A stretch of 64,000 bases of DNA from Streptomyces sp. Go-475 (GTDB taxonomy: Bacteria > Actinomycetota > Actinomycetes > Streptomycetales > Streptomycetaceae): the NCBI RefSeq assembly GCF_003330845.1, contig NZ_CP026121.1:1841501-1905500 (forward strand), written 5' to 3'. The notes under the pieces are model-generated. The model worked only from the letters and a program-made list of their open reading frames with translations. It did not search any database and was not told the DNA's origin. The position numbers and the translations under genes are program-made. Position 1 is the first letter of the stretch. Each line of letters starts with the position of its first letter. This document shows, in pieces, positions 7,806-15,796 of the stretch.

Positions 7806-9554
7806 TTAGGAGCTCCCATCGCGGTAAGGAATGTGTCCGATCGATGACACATTTTTCTCCAGTATTCCGAGGGTTCCTGACTGCCCGTCGAGGAAAACGA
7901 CCCCGTGCTTGGTGTTCACGGCATTGAAGACGTGGGCGCTGCCGTCGGGTCGGCTCACGTACACGGCGCTTCTCGAACCCTCTCCGCGCGCCTGGAGGTC
8001 TCGGATGATGTCATCGTAGCTCTTGACCATGTCATAGTGCCCCTTGGCCCTGTCCTTGAGGCCGAGTTGCTCCGGGGGAATGTGATCCGGCTGCAGCTTG
8101 GGCGCCGCACTCACCTCGACCCCGTCCAGCCTGCGGTCCACGGAGACGACGTTATGGCTGCAGTTGTCTCGATAGCCAGGAGTATCGGTATTGTTGACGC
8201 CCTTCAACCACGGATATTCGCTGTCCAGAAACTCCTGGGCCTTCTGTGGGTCCACGGAGTCGTAATGGATGGCTTTTTCCTTGACGTGGTCCGTCGACCG
8301 TGCGAGGTCGCTCCAGTCCTTGGGCGCCGCGTCGGCGGCCTCGTCCGCGACCTTCGCACCGTCGGGTACGCCCTTCGCGGCTCCCGCTCCCGTCTCCATC
8401 CCCTCCCTCACGGCAGCGCGCAGACCACCCCGCGCCAGCCCCGCGCCCTTCGTGCCGATGAGCTCGGGCACCAGGCGGCCGATGAACTCGGACGGGTCCT
8501 TCTTGAAGCCGTCCACGGCGGCGTTCAGCGCGCGCTCGGGGTGGGCCGCGGTCGAGACCAGGCCGGAGAGCGTCAGGGAGATGTTCTGGAGGTACTCCGC
8601 GGGGTGGGTCAGGTTGTAGGGGTCGACCGGGTTCAGGCCGCGGGCGAAGCTGACCAGGCCCGCGGTGCCCTTGACGACACCGCCCACGACGTGGTTGAGC
8701 TCGACGCCGGTCGCCACGAGACCGTCGACCACGTTGCCGGTCAGGCGGTCCAGCGGTGGCGGCTCCGCCGGGGCGTGGGCGAGGGCCTTCCTGATGCCCG
8801 CCTCGGCGTCACCGGCGGCGGTGTTCCGCTGAGCCCGGGCCCGGGCCAGCTTCTCCCGCGCCTGCCGGATGGTCTCCTTGCCGGGGTCGTGGAACGGCCC
8901 GGGAGTGGGGCCGGGGTCCTGGTCCGCCCGCACCTTGGCGTTGTAGGCGTCGACCTTCTGGTTGTACTCCCCGATGGCCTTCTCGGACGCGCTCTTGCCA
9001 CGCGCGTACAACTCGATGGCCTCCTGCGCCTGCTGCTGCGCCCACTTCACCGTGCCGGCGTAGGCGTCCAGCGCGGTGGCGGCGGTTTCGCATGCGTCGG
9101 CGGCCTGGAGCCACTTCGAGGGGTGGACGCCGAACTTCTCACGGAAGGCGTCCCCGGCCTTGCCACGCCAGGCGGAGGAGTCGACCTTCTTCATCCCCGA
9201 GCCGACCTTGTCGAAGGCGGCGGAGAAGTCCCGAAGGTGCTCGGCACTGCTCCGGATCTTCTCCGGGTTGCCGTGGATCAGCTCGTTGGCCTCCTCGGTC
9301 TGGCCGAGCTGCTGCTCCCCCGGTGTGGCGCCGAGGTCGGACGCGATGTCGTCGCCCCAGTCCTCCACCGCGTCCGCGGCATCCTTCAGGCCGACCCGGT
9401 CAAGTCCGTCACCGAGCCGGTCGGTGCCCCAGTCGATGCCCCCGCCGACCACCTTCTTACCGGCGTCGACACCGTCATCGAGAACGTTCAGGCCGTGATT
9501 GACGCCGTCCTTCAGCCTGCCCAGGCCGCCGCCGATGTCGTCGAGGACGCCCAT
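7806..9554 (-). CDS. Putative T7SS-secreted polymorphic toxin with papain-fold (Tox-PL) C-terminus
   Basis: 582-residue modular toxin. Residues 1-250 are Gly/Ala-rich and helical with a WXG-type turn (DSSAWRGKAGDAFREKF), as in N-terminal trafficking domains of actinobacterial type VII secretion substrates. A linker of about 150 residues follows. The C-terminal 130 residues match the papain-fold toxin/glutamine deamidase pattern, with candidate catalytic Cys465 (GYRDNCSHNV), His541 (GSAHVFNAV) and Asp556 (VVFLDGQSG). Deamidation or proteolysis of a target protein is expected. It follows a WXG-like partner gene (TGATG overlap) and precedes the YrhB immunity gene. No secretion machinery is in the window. 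Confidence 0.8.
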   Translation of the reverse strand: MGVLDDIGGGLGRLKDGVNHGLNVLDDGVDAGKKVVGGGIDWGTDRLGDGLDRVGLKDAADAVEDWGDDIASDLGATPGEQQLGQTEEANELIHGNPEKIRSSAEHLRDFSAAFDKVGSGMKKVDSSAWRGKAGDAFREKFGVHPSKWLQAADACETAATALDAYAGTVKWAQQQAQEAIELYARGKSASEKAIGEYNQKVDAYNAKVRADQDPGPTPGPFHDPGKETIRQAREKLARARAQRNTAAGDAEAGIRKALAHAPAEPPPLDRLTGNVVDGLVATGVELNHVVGGVVKGTAGLVSFARGLNPVDPYNLTHPAEYLQNISLTLSGLVSTAAHPERALNAAVDGFKKDPSEFIGRLVPELIGTKGAGLARGGLRAAVREGMETGAGAAKGVPDGAKVADEAADAAPKDWSDLARSTDHVKEKAIHYDSVDPQKAQEFLDSEYPWLKGVNNTDTPGYRDNCSHNVVSVDRRLDGVEVSAAPKLQPDHIPPEQLGLKDRAKGHYDMVKSYDDIIRDLQARGEGSRSAVYVSRPDGSAHVFNAVNTKHGVVFLDGQSGTLGILEKNVSSIGHIPYRDGSS

Positions 9555-10219
9555 CAGCCCTCACCCCCGCCGCCCTGCATCCGGGCACGCTCCTCCGGCG
9601 AGGGGCCGAACTGCTCGTCCAGCACCCGCTCCCACGTCGCATCCGAGACCCCGGCACGCTCGCGAATGCTCTCGGGCGCCATCCCCATGCCGACCAGGTT
9701 CTCGGACGTCATGACGTCCCGGCCCGCGTCCCGCCAGCCCTGGGCGCTGGCCTCCCGGGCCCGGTCGAAGGACTCCTTGCTGTAGTCGGCGTCCCTGACC
9801 TGGGTGACCGGGTTGTTCGACCAGACCTCGCCCCAGTCCTTGCCGGTGATCTCGTCCTCCGAGGCGTGCGGATTGCCGATCACCGAATTGACGCCGACCT
9901 TCATCGCTCCTGCGACGTACTGGTCGGTTTCGTAGTACGTCCCGGCCGCGAGCCCCGTCTTCAGCGCGAACAGGTTGCCCTCCTGGATCAGCGAACGGAC
10001 GCCCCACTCCCACCGCTCACAGAAGGAGCCGAAGGTGCCGGTGAGACCCTCCGCGCCCAACTCCAGACCGGACAGTGCGATGTCGCCGAAACCACGGCCC
10101 GCGCCGGCCTCACCGACCATGCCGAGCTCTTTCAACTCGCCCAGCGCCGCCGTCAGTCCCTTGGCGATCTCGTCGAGTCCGATCGCCGACAGGTCGTTGC
10201 CGTTGCCGCCCCCCGTCAT
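9554..10219 (-). CDS. WXG/ESX-like partner protein of the toxin locus
   Basis: 221-residue protein, mostly helical. It has a WEWG turn (SFCERWEWGVRSLIQEG) midway and a Met/Gly-rich tail. The start at 10219 overlaps the SseB-like gene (ATGA) and its stop overlaps the toxin start (TGATG). I do not recognise a defined family. Its position between an SseB-like gene and the toxin suggests an export partner or chaperone for the toxin. Confidence 0.6.
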   Translation of the reverse strand: MTGGGNGNDLSAIGLDEIAKGLTAALGELKELGMVGEAGAGRGFGDIALSGLELGAEGLTGTFGSFCERWEWGVRSLIQEGNLFALKTGLAAGTYYETDQYVAGAMKVGVNSVIGNPHASEDEITGKDWGEVWSNNPVTQVRDADYSKESFDRAREASAQGWRDAGRDVMTSENLVGMGMAPESIRERAGVSDATWERVLDEQFGPSPEERARMQGGGGEG

Positions 10220-10833
10220 CGAGGCGTCCCTCCCTGCTGTGCACGGTCCAGTGCGAACGCGTCGGGCACGATTCCGGTCACCGGCGGGAGCAGCAGCGCG
10301 TGTTCGGCATCGTCGGCCGCGTCCAGAGCCACCCCGCACGGCACACCGGCCTCCGGTACCGCCACGTCCAGCAGCCGCGCCCCGAGGACCGTCTGGTACG
10401 TCCACTCCCTGTCGGCCTCGTCCCGAGCGAGCGCGTACCGGGACAGCGCCGGCTCGTCGGAGAAGGCCAGGATCCAGCGGATCCCGCCGAAGTCGGCGGT
10501 GAGCCAGCCGCCGTCGCGCAGCGGCACCAGCACCGCCGTGTCCCGGAAAATCTCCAGCAGCACAGCGAACTCGCGCCGCCGGGCGGCCACTTCCTCCTCG
10601 GTGGGCTCCGGCACCTCCTTGAGCGACGCCACCTCAGCGACCGTCGATGCCTCAGGTGGCCTCGGGGCGCAATCCGGATCAGCCGGTCGAGTCGTCTCGC
10701 CAGAACCGGACTTGTCGGAAGCCGGCTGCCGACCGGGAGCCACGGGTGACTCGGGCCGTTGGGTCATCTCCGCGTACTCGGCAAGTCGGGAACGCCGTAT
10801 CGGCGTCTCCGTGCCACCCCCCAAATCTGTCAC
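10216..10833 (-). CDS. SseB-like protein heading the toxin operon
   Basis: 205 residues from a GTG at 10833, which has AAAGGTGG just upstream; an upstream ATG at 10881 in the same frame is possible. The N-terminal 85 residues are polar and low in complexity. Residues from about 90 on match the SseB N-terminal fold: EFAVLLEIFRDTAVLVPL, then WLTADFGGIRWILAFSDEPALSRYA. In Streptomyces such proteins accompany WXG/ESX toxin loci; their biochemical role is not established. First gene of the five-gene operon ending at 6186. Confidence 0.7.
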   Translation of the reverse strand: MTDLGGGTETPIRRSRLAEYAEMTQRPESPVAPGRQPASDKSGSGETTRPADPDCAPRPPEASTVAEVASLKEVPEPTEEEVAARRREFAVLLEIFRDTAVLVPLRDGGWLTADFGGIRWILAFSDEPALSRYALARDEADREWTYQTVLGARLLDVAVPEAGVPCGVALDAADDAEHALLLPPVTGIVPDAFALDRAQQGGTPR

Positions 10834-11170
10834 GGCGCCACCTTTGCGTATGACGCACCAACGCTTCCCCCCTGGCCTCATGGGCCACCTCGGTCACACA
10901 CAAGATCGATACGCAGAGATCACGATTCTCGGTCCGGTCGAGGGGTGAAAGAGGCAGCCGACGTGGGCCGATCCTCCGGACGGAGAGGGAGCTTGTGACG
11001 ACGCGAGCCGATGGCACCGAGCGGACCATGTACACCTGGCCATGAGCGCAAGGCCAGTCGCTTCGGGGCCTTCGCCGGTCCCGCCCGCGCTCCTCCGCTG
11101 TCGCAGAGATGCCGTCCTAAGGAACCTGCCCGATCCCCTCCCCAGGGCCTTAGCGCCACGCTGGGCAGGC
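10834..11170. other. Intergenic region between toxin operon and MFS gene
   Basis: Divergent intergenic stretch of about 340 bp expected to carry promoters for both directions. I see no convincing -10/-35 pair, RNA gene or protein-like reading frame here. Confidence 0.4.
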
Positions 11171-12415
11171 ATGACGACGAGAACGACCTGGCCCCTGGCG
11201 CGGGTCCTGCGCGACCGCGACTCCGCGCTCTGCCTCTCCGCGGTGGTGGTCTCCGGCTTCGGCACCTCGGCCCTGTGGCTGGCGTCCGGTGTGTGGGTGA
11301 AGGACCTCACCGGCTCGGACGGCCTGGCCGCGCTGTGCCTGCTCGCCATGTGGCTGCCGACCCTGGCCGGTCCACTGCTGGGCACGCTCGCCGACCGGGG
11401 CCGCCGCAAGCCGCTGCTGATCGGCGTGAACGTGCTGCTGGGTGCCCTGCTGCTCAGCCTCGTGAGCGTCGACGCCCCGGGCGATCTGTGGCTGCTGTAC
11501 GCGGTGCTGTTCGTGTACGGGGCGGCGGGTGTCGTCCATGACGCGGCCGAGTCGGCCCTCGTCGCGACCGCCGTCGGCCCGTCCCTGCTCGGCGACTTCA
11601 ACGGCCTGCGCATGACCGCAACCGAGGGCATGAAGCTCCTGGCCCCGCTGGCAGGCGCGGGCCTGTACGCGGCATACGGCGGCGCGGGCGTCGCGCTGCT
11701 GGACGCGGCGACGTTCGTACTGGCCACGGGCTTGTACGCCCTGCTGCGCGCCCGGGAGGAGATGCCGATGCCTCCGCCGCCCATCCGGAGCAGCCGGCAG
11801 CGGACCGCCGAGGGCGCCCGCCACCTGTGGGCGCACCCCGCACTGCGCCCCCTGGTCCTGGCGGGCGGCGCCACCATGCTGTGCGCCGGCCTGAACGGGG
11901 CGATGGTGTACGCCGTGGTCGAGAACCTCGGGCACTCCCCCGCGTACGCCGGTGTGCTGTACGCCGTGCAGGGCGCCGGTTCGGTCGCCGTGGGCCTGCT
12001 CTCCGGCACCGCCCTGCGCCGCCTGGGGGAGCTGCGCTTCGCGGCGCTCGGCATCGTGCTGCTGGCGCTCGCGGTGGCCCTGCGCGCGGTGCCGTCCGAC
12101 CCGGTGGCACTCGGGTGCAGCGCGGCGATCGGGGCGGGGTTGCCCGCGGTGCTGATCGCCGCGCTGACCGCGGTGCAGCGCGAGACCCCTGGCCCGCTGC
12201 TGGGCCGGGTCACCGCCACGGCCCACACCCTCGTCTACGCGCCGAACGTCGTCGGGCTGGCCGCCGGGACTGTCCTGGTCGAGGCGGTGGGCCACCGGCT
12301 GGTGCTGGTGGTCCTGGGCGTGGGCCTGCTGGTGACGGCGGCCTGGCTGTCTCAGAGCCGGGCGAGGGCGGAGCGGACCGTCTCCAGATCGCCGTCGGAC
12401 GCCAGCCCGGCGTGA
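11171..12415 (+). CDS. MFS transporter
   Basis: 414-residue membrane protein with about 12 hydrophobic segments. The cytoplasmic loop between TM2 and TM3 reads GTLADRGRRKPLL, the canonical MFS motif A. It belongs to the drug/metabolite exporter type (no sugar-transporter signature seen). I took the ATG at 11171 (MTTRTTWPLAR), which places TM1 at the usual distance; the open frame extends further upstream without protein-like content. Its 3' end overlaps the convergent gene ending at 12352 by 64 bp. Confidence 0.85.
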   Translation: MTTRTTWPLARVLRDRDSALCLSAVVVSGFGTSALWLASGVWVKDLTGSDGLAALCLLAMWLPTLAGPLLGTLADRGRRKPLLIGVNVLLGALLLSLVSVDAPGDLWLLYAVLFVYGAAGVVHDAAESALVATAVGPSLLGDFNGLRMTATEGMKLLAPLAGAGLYAAYGGAGVALLDAATFVLATGLYALLRAREEMPMPPPPIRSSRQRTAEGARHLWAHPALRPLVLAGGATMLCAGLNGAMVYAVVENLGHSPAYAGVLYAVQGAGSVAVGLLSGTALRRLGELRFAALGIVLLALAVALRAVPSDPVALGCSAAIGAGLPAVLIAALTAVQRETPGPLLGRVTATAHTLVYAPNVVGLAAGTVLVEAVGHRLVLVVLGVGLLVTAAWLSQSRARAERTVSRSPSDASPA

Positions 12416-13515
12416 TACAGCCGCAGCTCGGTGGCGCCGAGGCGCCGCGCACCGGCGGCGTCGGCGGCGAGGGTGCCGGGGCTGCCGCCCATGCCGGAGA
12501 CGACGGTGAAGTTGGCGGCGATGACGGCGCCCTCGCGGCGCTGCTCCGCGAACGGCGTCAGCGTGCCGGTGCCGCCCGCGCAGGGGACGACCACGCCGTC
12601 CGCGACGGACAGGATGTGCGCGGGGTCCACCCCGGGGTTGGCGCCCACGTGGTAGGAGACCGGGTCCGCATGCAGCAGCACCTGGAAGCCCTCGGGCGCG
12701 GCCGCCCGGACCGCCGCGACGGCCTCCTCCTGGAGCGTGCGGGCGGTTTCGTCGCGGTACGCGCGCGTGGTGTTCGCGAGCGTCTCCCCGAGGAGCTTCT
12801 CGACGCCCGGCCAGCCCCCGTCGGACGGCGCCCCCTGCCAGACCGGCTCCAGCGCGGTCCGTACGGCGGCGGCCAGCCGGTCCGCGTCCAGGCCGTGCCG
12901 GCCGTAGCCCTCCCGGCAGGACGGGCAGAAGCAGAGCGCCATCAGGTACTGCCCGGCGTCCCCGAGGCCGACGCCGCCGGTCTTGTCGTGGGCGTGCAGG
13001 TGCTGCAGTCCGTACCAGCCGAGGGACTCCAGCTCGGTGCCGCGCGCCCCGGGCCGGGCGGCCGCCTCCGCCGCCAGGTCGATGAGGTACGCACGCGTGG
13101 CGGGCTGCGCGATGCAGGGCGCCCAGGGGTAGCGGTCGCCGTAGGCGTTGACGACCGAGGTGTCCGGGTGCTCGGCGCCCAGGCGGGAGTTGTGGGCGAG
13201 GACGACCCAGGTGTGCACCTCCAGGCCGGCGTCCGCCAGCGCGCCGGCGGCCTCGCCGAAGGCGTCCCCCGGGGCCCAGTCGCCGGCCGCGTAGGGGCGC
13301 AGCTCCCGCCCGTCCCAGCGGTCGTCCGCCGGGTACAGCACGGCGGCGTGTTCGGCGGTGACGATGCGGTGGCGCGGGTGGCGGGGCGTGAGCGCCCGGG
13401 TGGAGTGGTAGGCGGCGGCGAGCGTCACCTGTGCCACGCCGAGCGCGGCGATCCGGGCGGGCGCCTCCGGGTCCCCGTTGACGTCCCAGGGGTAGACGAA
13501 TGCCGACGCCTTCAC
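12352..13515 (-). CDS. Unknown TIM-barrel-like protein of the uronate cluster
   Basis: 387 residues. The GTG start at 13515 has GGAGG 4 nt upstream and overlaps the kdgD stop (GTGA). No named family is recognised. Visible are an N-terminal KASAFVYPWDVNGDPEAPARIAALGV, a conserved-looking LGWYGLQHLHAHDKTGGVGLGD, a CFCPSCREGY motif at about residue 200, and a C-terminal VSGMGGSPGTLAADAAGARRLGATELRLYHAG. The strand-loop spacing and acidic/aromatic clusters resemble glycoside-hydrolase-like TIM barrels. Translational coupling to kdgD and divergence from udh place it in uronic acid use; lactonase or uronoside hydrolase are possibilities only. Confidence 0.7.
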   Translation of the reverse strand: MKASAFVYPWDVNGDPEAPARIAALGVAQVTLAAAYHSTRALTPRHPRHRIVTAEHAAVLYPADDRWDGRELRPYAAGDWAPGDAFGEAAGALADAGLEVHTWVVLAHNSRLGAEHPDTSVVNAYGDRYPWAPCIAQPATRAYLIDLAAEAAARPGARGTELESLGWYGLQHLHAHDKTGGVGLGDAGQYLMALCFCPSCREGYGRHGLDADRLAAAVRTALEPVWQGAPSDGGWPGVEKLLGETLANTTRAYRDETARTLQEEAVAAVRAAAPEGFQVLLHADPVSYHVGANPGVDPAHILSVADGVVVPCAGGTGTLTPFAEQRREGAVIAANFTVVSGMGGSPGTLAADAAGARRLGATELRLYHAGLASDGDLETVRSALARL

Positions 13516-14453
13516 TTGGCCTCCTCCAGCAGCGCGTAGCCGCGTTCGATCAGTTCGGCGAGCTGCTTGACATGATCCTCCGTCGGCTCGTGCAGCGGGG
13601 GACGGACCTCCCCCACGTCCAGTCCGCGCAGCCGTACGCCGGCCTTGACCAGGGCGACGGCGTAGCCGCGACCCTGGGCGCGCAGTTCGACGAACGGGCG
13701 GAAGAAGCCGTCCAGCAGCCTGTCCACGGTGGCGTCGTCGCCGCTCCGGAGGGCCTGGTGGAAGGCGAGGGCGAGCTCGGGGGCGAAGCAGAACACGGCG
13801 GACGAGTAGAGCGTGACGCCGAGGGCGCGGTAGGCGAGCTGGGTCTGCTCGGCCGTCGGCAGGCCGTTGAAGTAGAGGAAGTCGCCCGGCACCTCGGTGC
13901 GGACGGCGCTGACGATCCGCTGCATGAGGTCGAGGTCGCCGAGCCCGTCCTTGAGGCCGATGACGCCGTCGGTGCGGGCCAGTGCGACGACCGTCTCCGG
14001 GGTGAAGACGGCGTTGTCGCGCTGGTAGACGATGACCGGCAGGGCGGTCGCGGCGGCGACCTCCCGGTAGTGCCGCAGCAGCCCCTCCTGCCCGGCGACC
14101 ACGAGGTACGGCGGCATGGCGAGCAGCCCGTCCGCCCCGGCCGCCTCCGCGATACGGGCGTAGCGCACCGCGAGCGCGGTGCCGTACCCGGCGCCGGCGA
14201 CGACCGGCACGCGCCCCTCGGCCGCCTCGACGGCGACGCGTACGCAGGCCTCGAACTCCTCGGGCGTCAGCGCGTGGAACTCGCCGGTGCCGCAGCAGGC
14301 GAACACGGCGGCGGCTCCGGCCTCCACCCCGTGTCGGACATGCGTGCGGTAGGCGTCGAGGTCCACGGAGCCGTCGGGTCCGTAGGCGGTGACCGGGAAG
14401 AACAGCGGCCCGCTGGAGACGTTGAGTCGAGCGGCGAGAGGGGCTGACGTCAC
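13512..14453 (-). CDS. kdgD: 5-dehydro-4-deoxyglucarate dehydratase
   Basis: 313-residue DapA-fold enzyme that decarboxylates and dehydrates 5-keto-4-deoxyglucarate to 2-oxoglutarate semialdehyde. Key motifs are CCGTGEFHALTPEE, LPVIVYQRDNAVF with the catalytic Tyr, and VIGLKDGLGDLDLM with the Schiff-base Lys, the KdgD signature. I chose the GTG at 14453 (GGGAGAG upstream, N-terminus VTSAPLAARLNVSS as in the family); ATGs at 14477/14471 are alternatives. It pairs with divergent udh in the oxidative uronate pathway; the aldarate dehydratase is not in the window. Confidence 0.88.
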   Translation of the reverse strand: MTSAPLAARLNVSSGPLFFPVTAYGPDGSVDLDAYRTHVRHGVEAGAAAVFACCGTGEFHALTPEEFEACVRVAVEAAEGRVPVVAGAGYGTALAVRYARIAEAAGADGLLAMPPYLVVAGQEGLLRHYREVAAATALPVIVYQRDNAVFTPETVVALARTDGVIGLKDGLGDLDLMQRIVSAVRTEVPGDFLYFNGLPTAEQTQLAYRALGVTLYSSAVFCFAPELALAFHQALRSGDDATVDRLLDGFFRPFVELRAQGRGYAVALVKAGVRLRGLDVGEVRPPLHEPTEDHVKQLAELIERGYALLEEAK

Positions 14454-14506
14454 AAGCTCTCCCGGTTCCATATTCATGATTGGCGTCTACATTTCTGAAC
14501 ACCCTC

Positions 14507-14536
14507 ACGCTAAGGTGCCTCCTTGGCGCCGGTCAA
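14507..14536 (-). promoter_or_regulatory. Promoter of the kdgD operon (minus strand)
   Basis: Minus-strand -35 TTGACC (14531-14536), 18-bp spacer, -10 TAGCGT (14507-14512). The -10 and flanks are identical to those of the divergent udh promoter, forming a 10-bp inverted repeat CACGCTAAGG / CCTTAGCGTG 91 bp apart. Confidence 0.65.
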
Positions 14537-14585
14537 GCGCGCGCACCCGCGTCACACCAGCGGATTCATCCCTTCCGCGGCACAC

Positions 14586-14615
14586 TTGACGGGTTCCGCC
14601 TCACCTCCTTAGCGT
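14586..14615 (+). promoter_or_regulatory. Promoter of udh (plus strand)
   Basis: -35 TTGACG (14586-14591), 18-bp spacer, -10 TAGCGT (14610-14615), about 60 bp ahead of the udh start. It mirrors the kdgD promoter in hexamers, spacer length and flanking sequence, so the two operons probably share a sigma factor and a regulator binding between them. Confidence 0.65.
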
Positions 14616-14675
14616 GTCCACGCATATGAATGCCGTGCGCTCATGTGCACAGTTGGCGATCAAGGAGACCCGAGG

Positions 14676-15485
14676 ATGCCCGCTCCCCGCACCGTCCTGC
14701 TCACCGGCGCCGCCGGCGGCCTCGGCACCCTGATGCGGGACCTGCTGCCCGACTACGGCTACGAGCTGCGCCTGCTCGACCTGCGCCCCATCGAGGGCGC
14801 GCCGGACGCGATCATCGCGGACCTCGGGGACAAGGACGCCGTGCGCGAGGCGGTCCGGGGCGTCGACGCGATCATCCACCTCGCGGGCATCTCCCTGGAA
14901 GCCCCCTTCGAGAAGATCCTCAGGGCGAACATCGAGGGCACCTACCACCTCTATGAGGCCGCCCGCGAGGAGGGCGTCGGCCGGATCGTCTTCGCCTCCT
15001 CCAACCACGCCGTCGGCTACACCCCGCGCCCCCAGGGCGACGACCCGCTGATCCCGATCGACACCCCGCGCCGCCCGGACACCTTCTACGGCCTGTCCAA
15101 GTGCTTCGGCGAGGACCTGGCCCAGCTCTACTGGGACAAGCACGGCCTGGAGACGGTCTCGGTGCGGATCGGCTCCTGCTTCCCCGAGCCGACCAGCGTG
15201 CGGATGCTCTCGGTGTGGATGAGCCCCGCCGACGGCGCCCGGCTCTTCCACGCGGCCCTGACCGCCGAGCACGTCGGCCACACCGTCGTCCACGGCTCCT
15301 CCGCCAACACCCGCCTGTGGTGGGACCTCAGCACGGCCCGGGCGCTCGGCTATGAGCCGCGGGACGACTCCGAGCCCTGGGCCGAGAAGCTCATCGCCGA
15401 GCAGGGCGACCTGGACCCGGAGAACGAGGCGCACGCCTACCTCGGCGGCCACTTCGTGACGGACCCGCCGATCTGGCCGTACTGA
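14676..15485 (+). CDS. udh: Uronate dehydrogenase (NAD-dependent, SDR epimerase-like)
   Basis: 269-residue short-chain dehydrogenase. Oxidises D-glucuronate or D-galacturonate to the aldarolactone with NAD. The Rossmann motif LLTGAAGGLG is at the N-terminus, followed by LLDLRPIEGAPDAIIADL, HLAGISLEAPFEKILRANIEGTYHLYEAA, FASSNHAVGYTPR, and the catalytic YGLSK (Tyr/Lys). The combination of SNHA.G, DTFYGLSKCFGEDLA and RIGSCFPEPT is characteristic of Udh. AAGGAG precedes the ATG at 14676. Divergent from kdgD and followed by a strong terminator. Confidence 0.9.
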   Translation: MPAPRTVLLTGAAGGLGTLMRDLLPDYGYELRLLDLRPIEGAPDAIIADLGDKDAVREAVRGVDAIIHLAGISLEAPFEKILRANIEGTYHLYEAAREEGVGRIVFASSNHAVGYTPRPQGDDPLIPIDTPRRPDTFYGLSKCFGEDLAQLYWDKHGLETVSVRIGSCFPEPTSVRMLSVWMSPADGARLFHAALTAEHVGHTVVHGSSANTRLWWDLSTARALGYEPRDDSEPWAEKLIAEQGDLDPENEAHAYLGGHFVTDPPIWPY

Positions 15486-15505
15486 CCGAAACACATCACC
15501 CACAG

Positions 15506-15538
15506 GAGCGGGCGGGCAGAGAACGGGCCCGCCCGCTC
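15506..15538 (+). terminator. Terminator after udh
   Basis: Perfect 12-bp GC stem (GAGCGGGCGGGC, 15506-15517, with GCCCGCCCGCTC, 15527-15538) and a 9-nt loop, 21 bp after the udh stop. There is no U tract, as is common for Streptomyces terminators. Confidence 0.75.
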
Positions 15539-15577
15539 GGGCATTCGGGCACAACCCCGAGGCGGCCGGGCAGCGTC

Positions 15578-15624
15578 CTCAGGGGCGCCGGGAACTGCGC
15601 GACCAGCCACGACGCAGCCGCAGA
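15578..15624 (+). repeat. Dispersed Streptomyces intergenic repeat, copy 2
   Basis: CTCAGGGGCGCCGGGAACTG followed by CGCGACCAGCCACGACGCAG. Same element type as at 33012-33060 and, inverted, 1813-1880. Lies in the gap between udh and the DeoR gene. Confidence 0.6.
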
Positions 15625-15796
15625 CGGGCATGGCACCCCCGCCACCCCCTCCACATCCGCAAGACCGAACGGGCACACACGGGCAGGATCCCGCCCGCAA
15701 CAGACCTGGCCACCGCGATGCACCCGCTGTAGAACTTCCCCCATGGCCCGACCGAGGGCCCGAACGGGCAGCACGGCAGGAAGGCGGGTGACGGCC

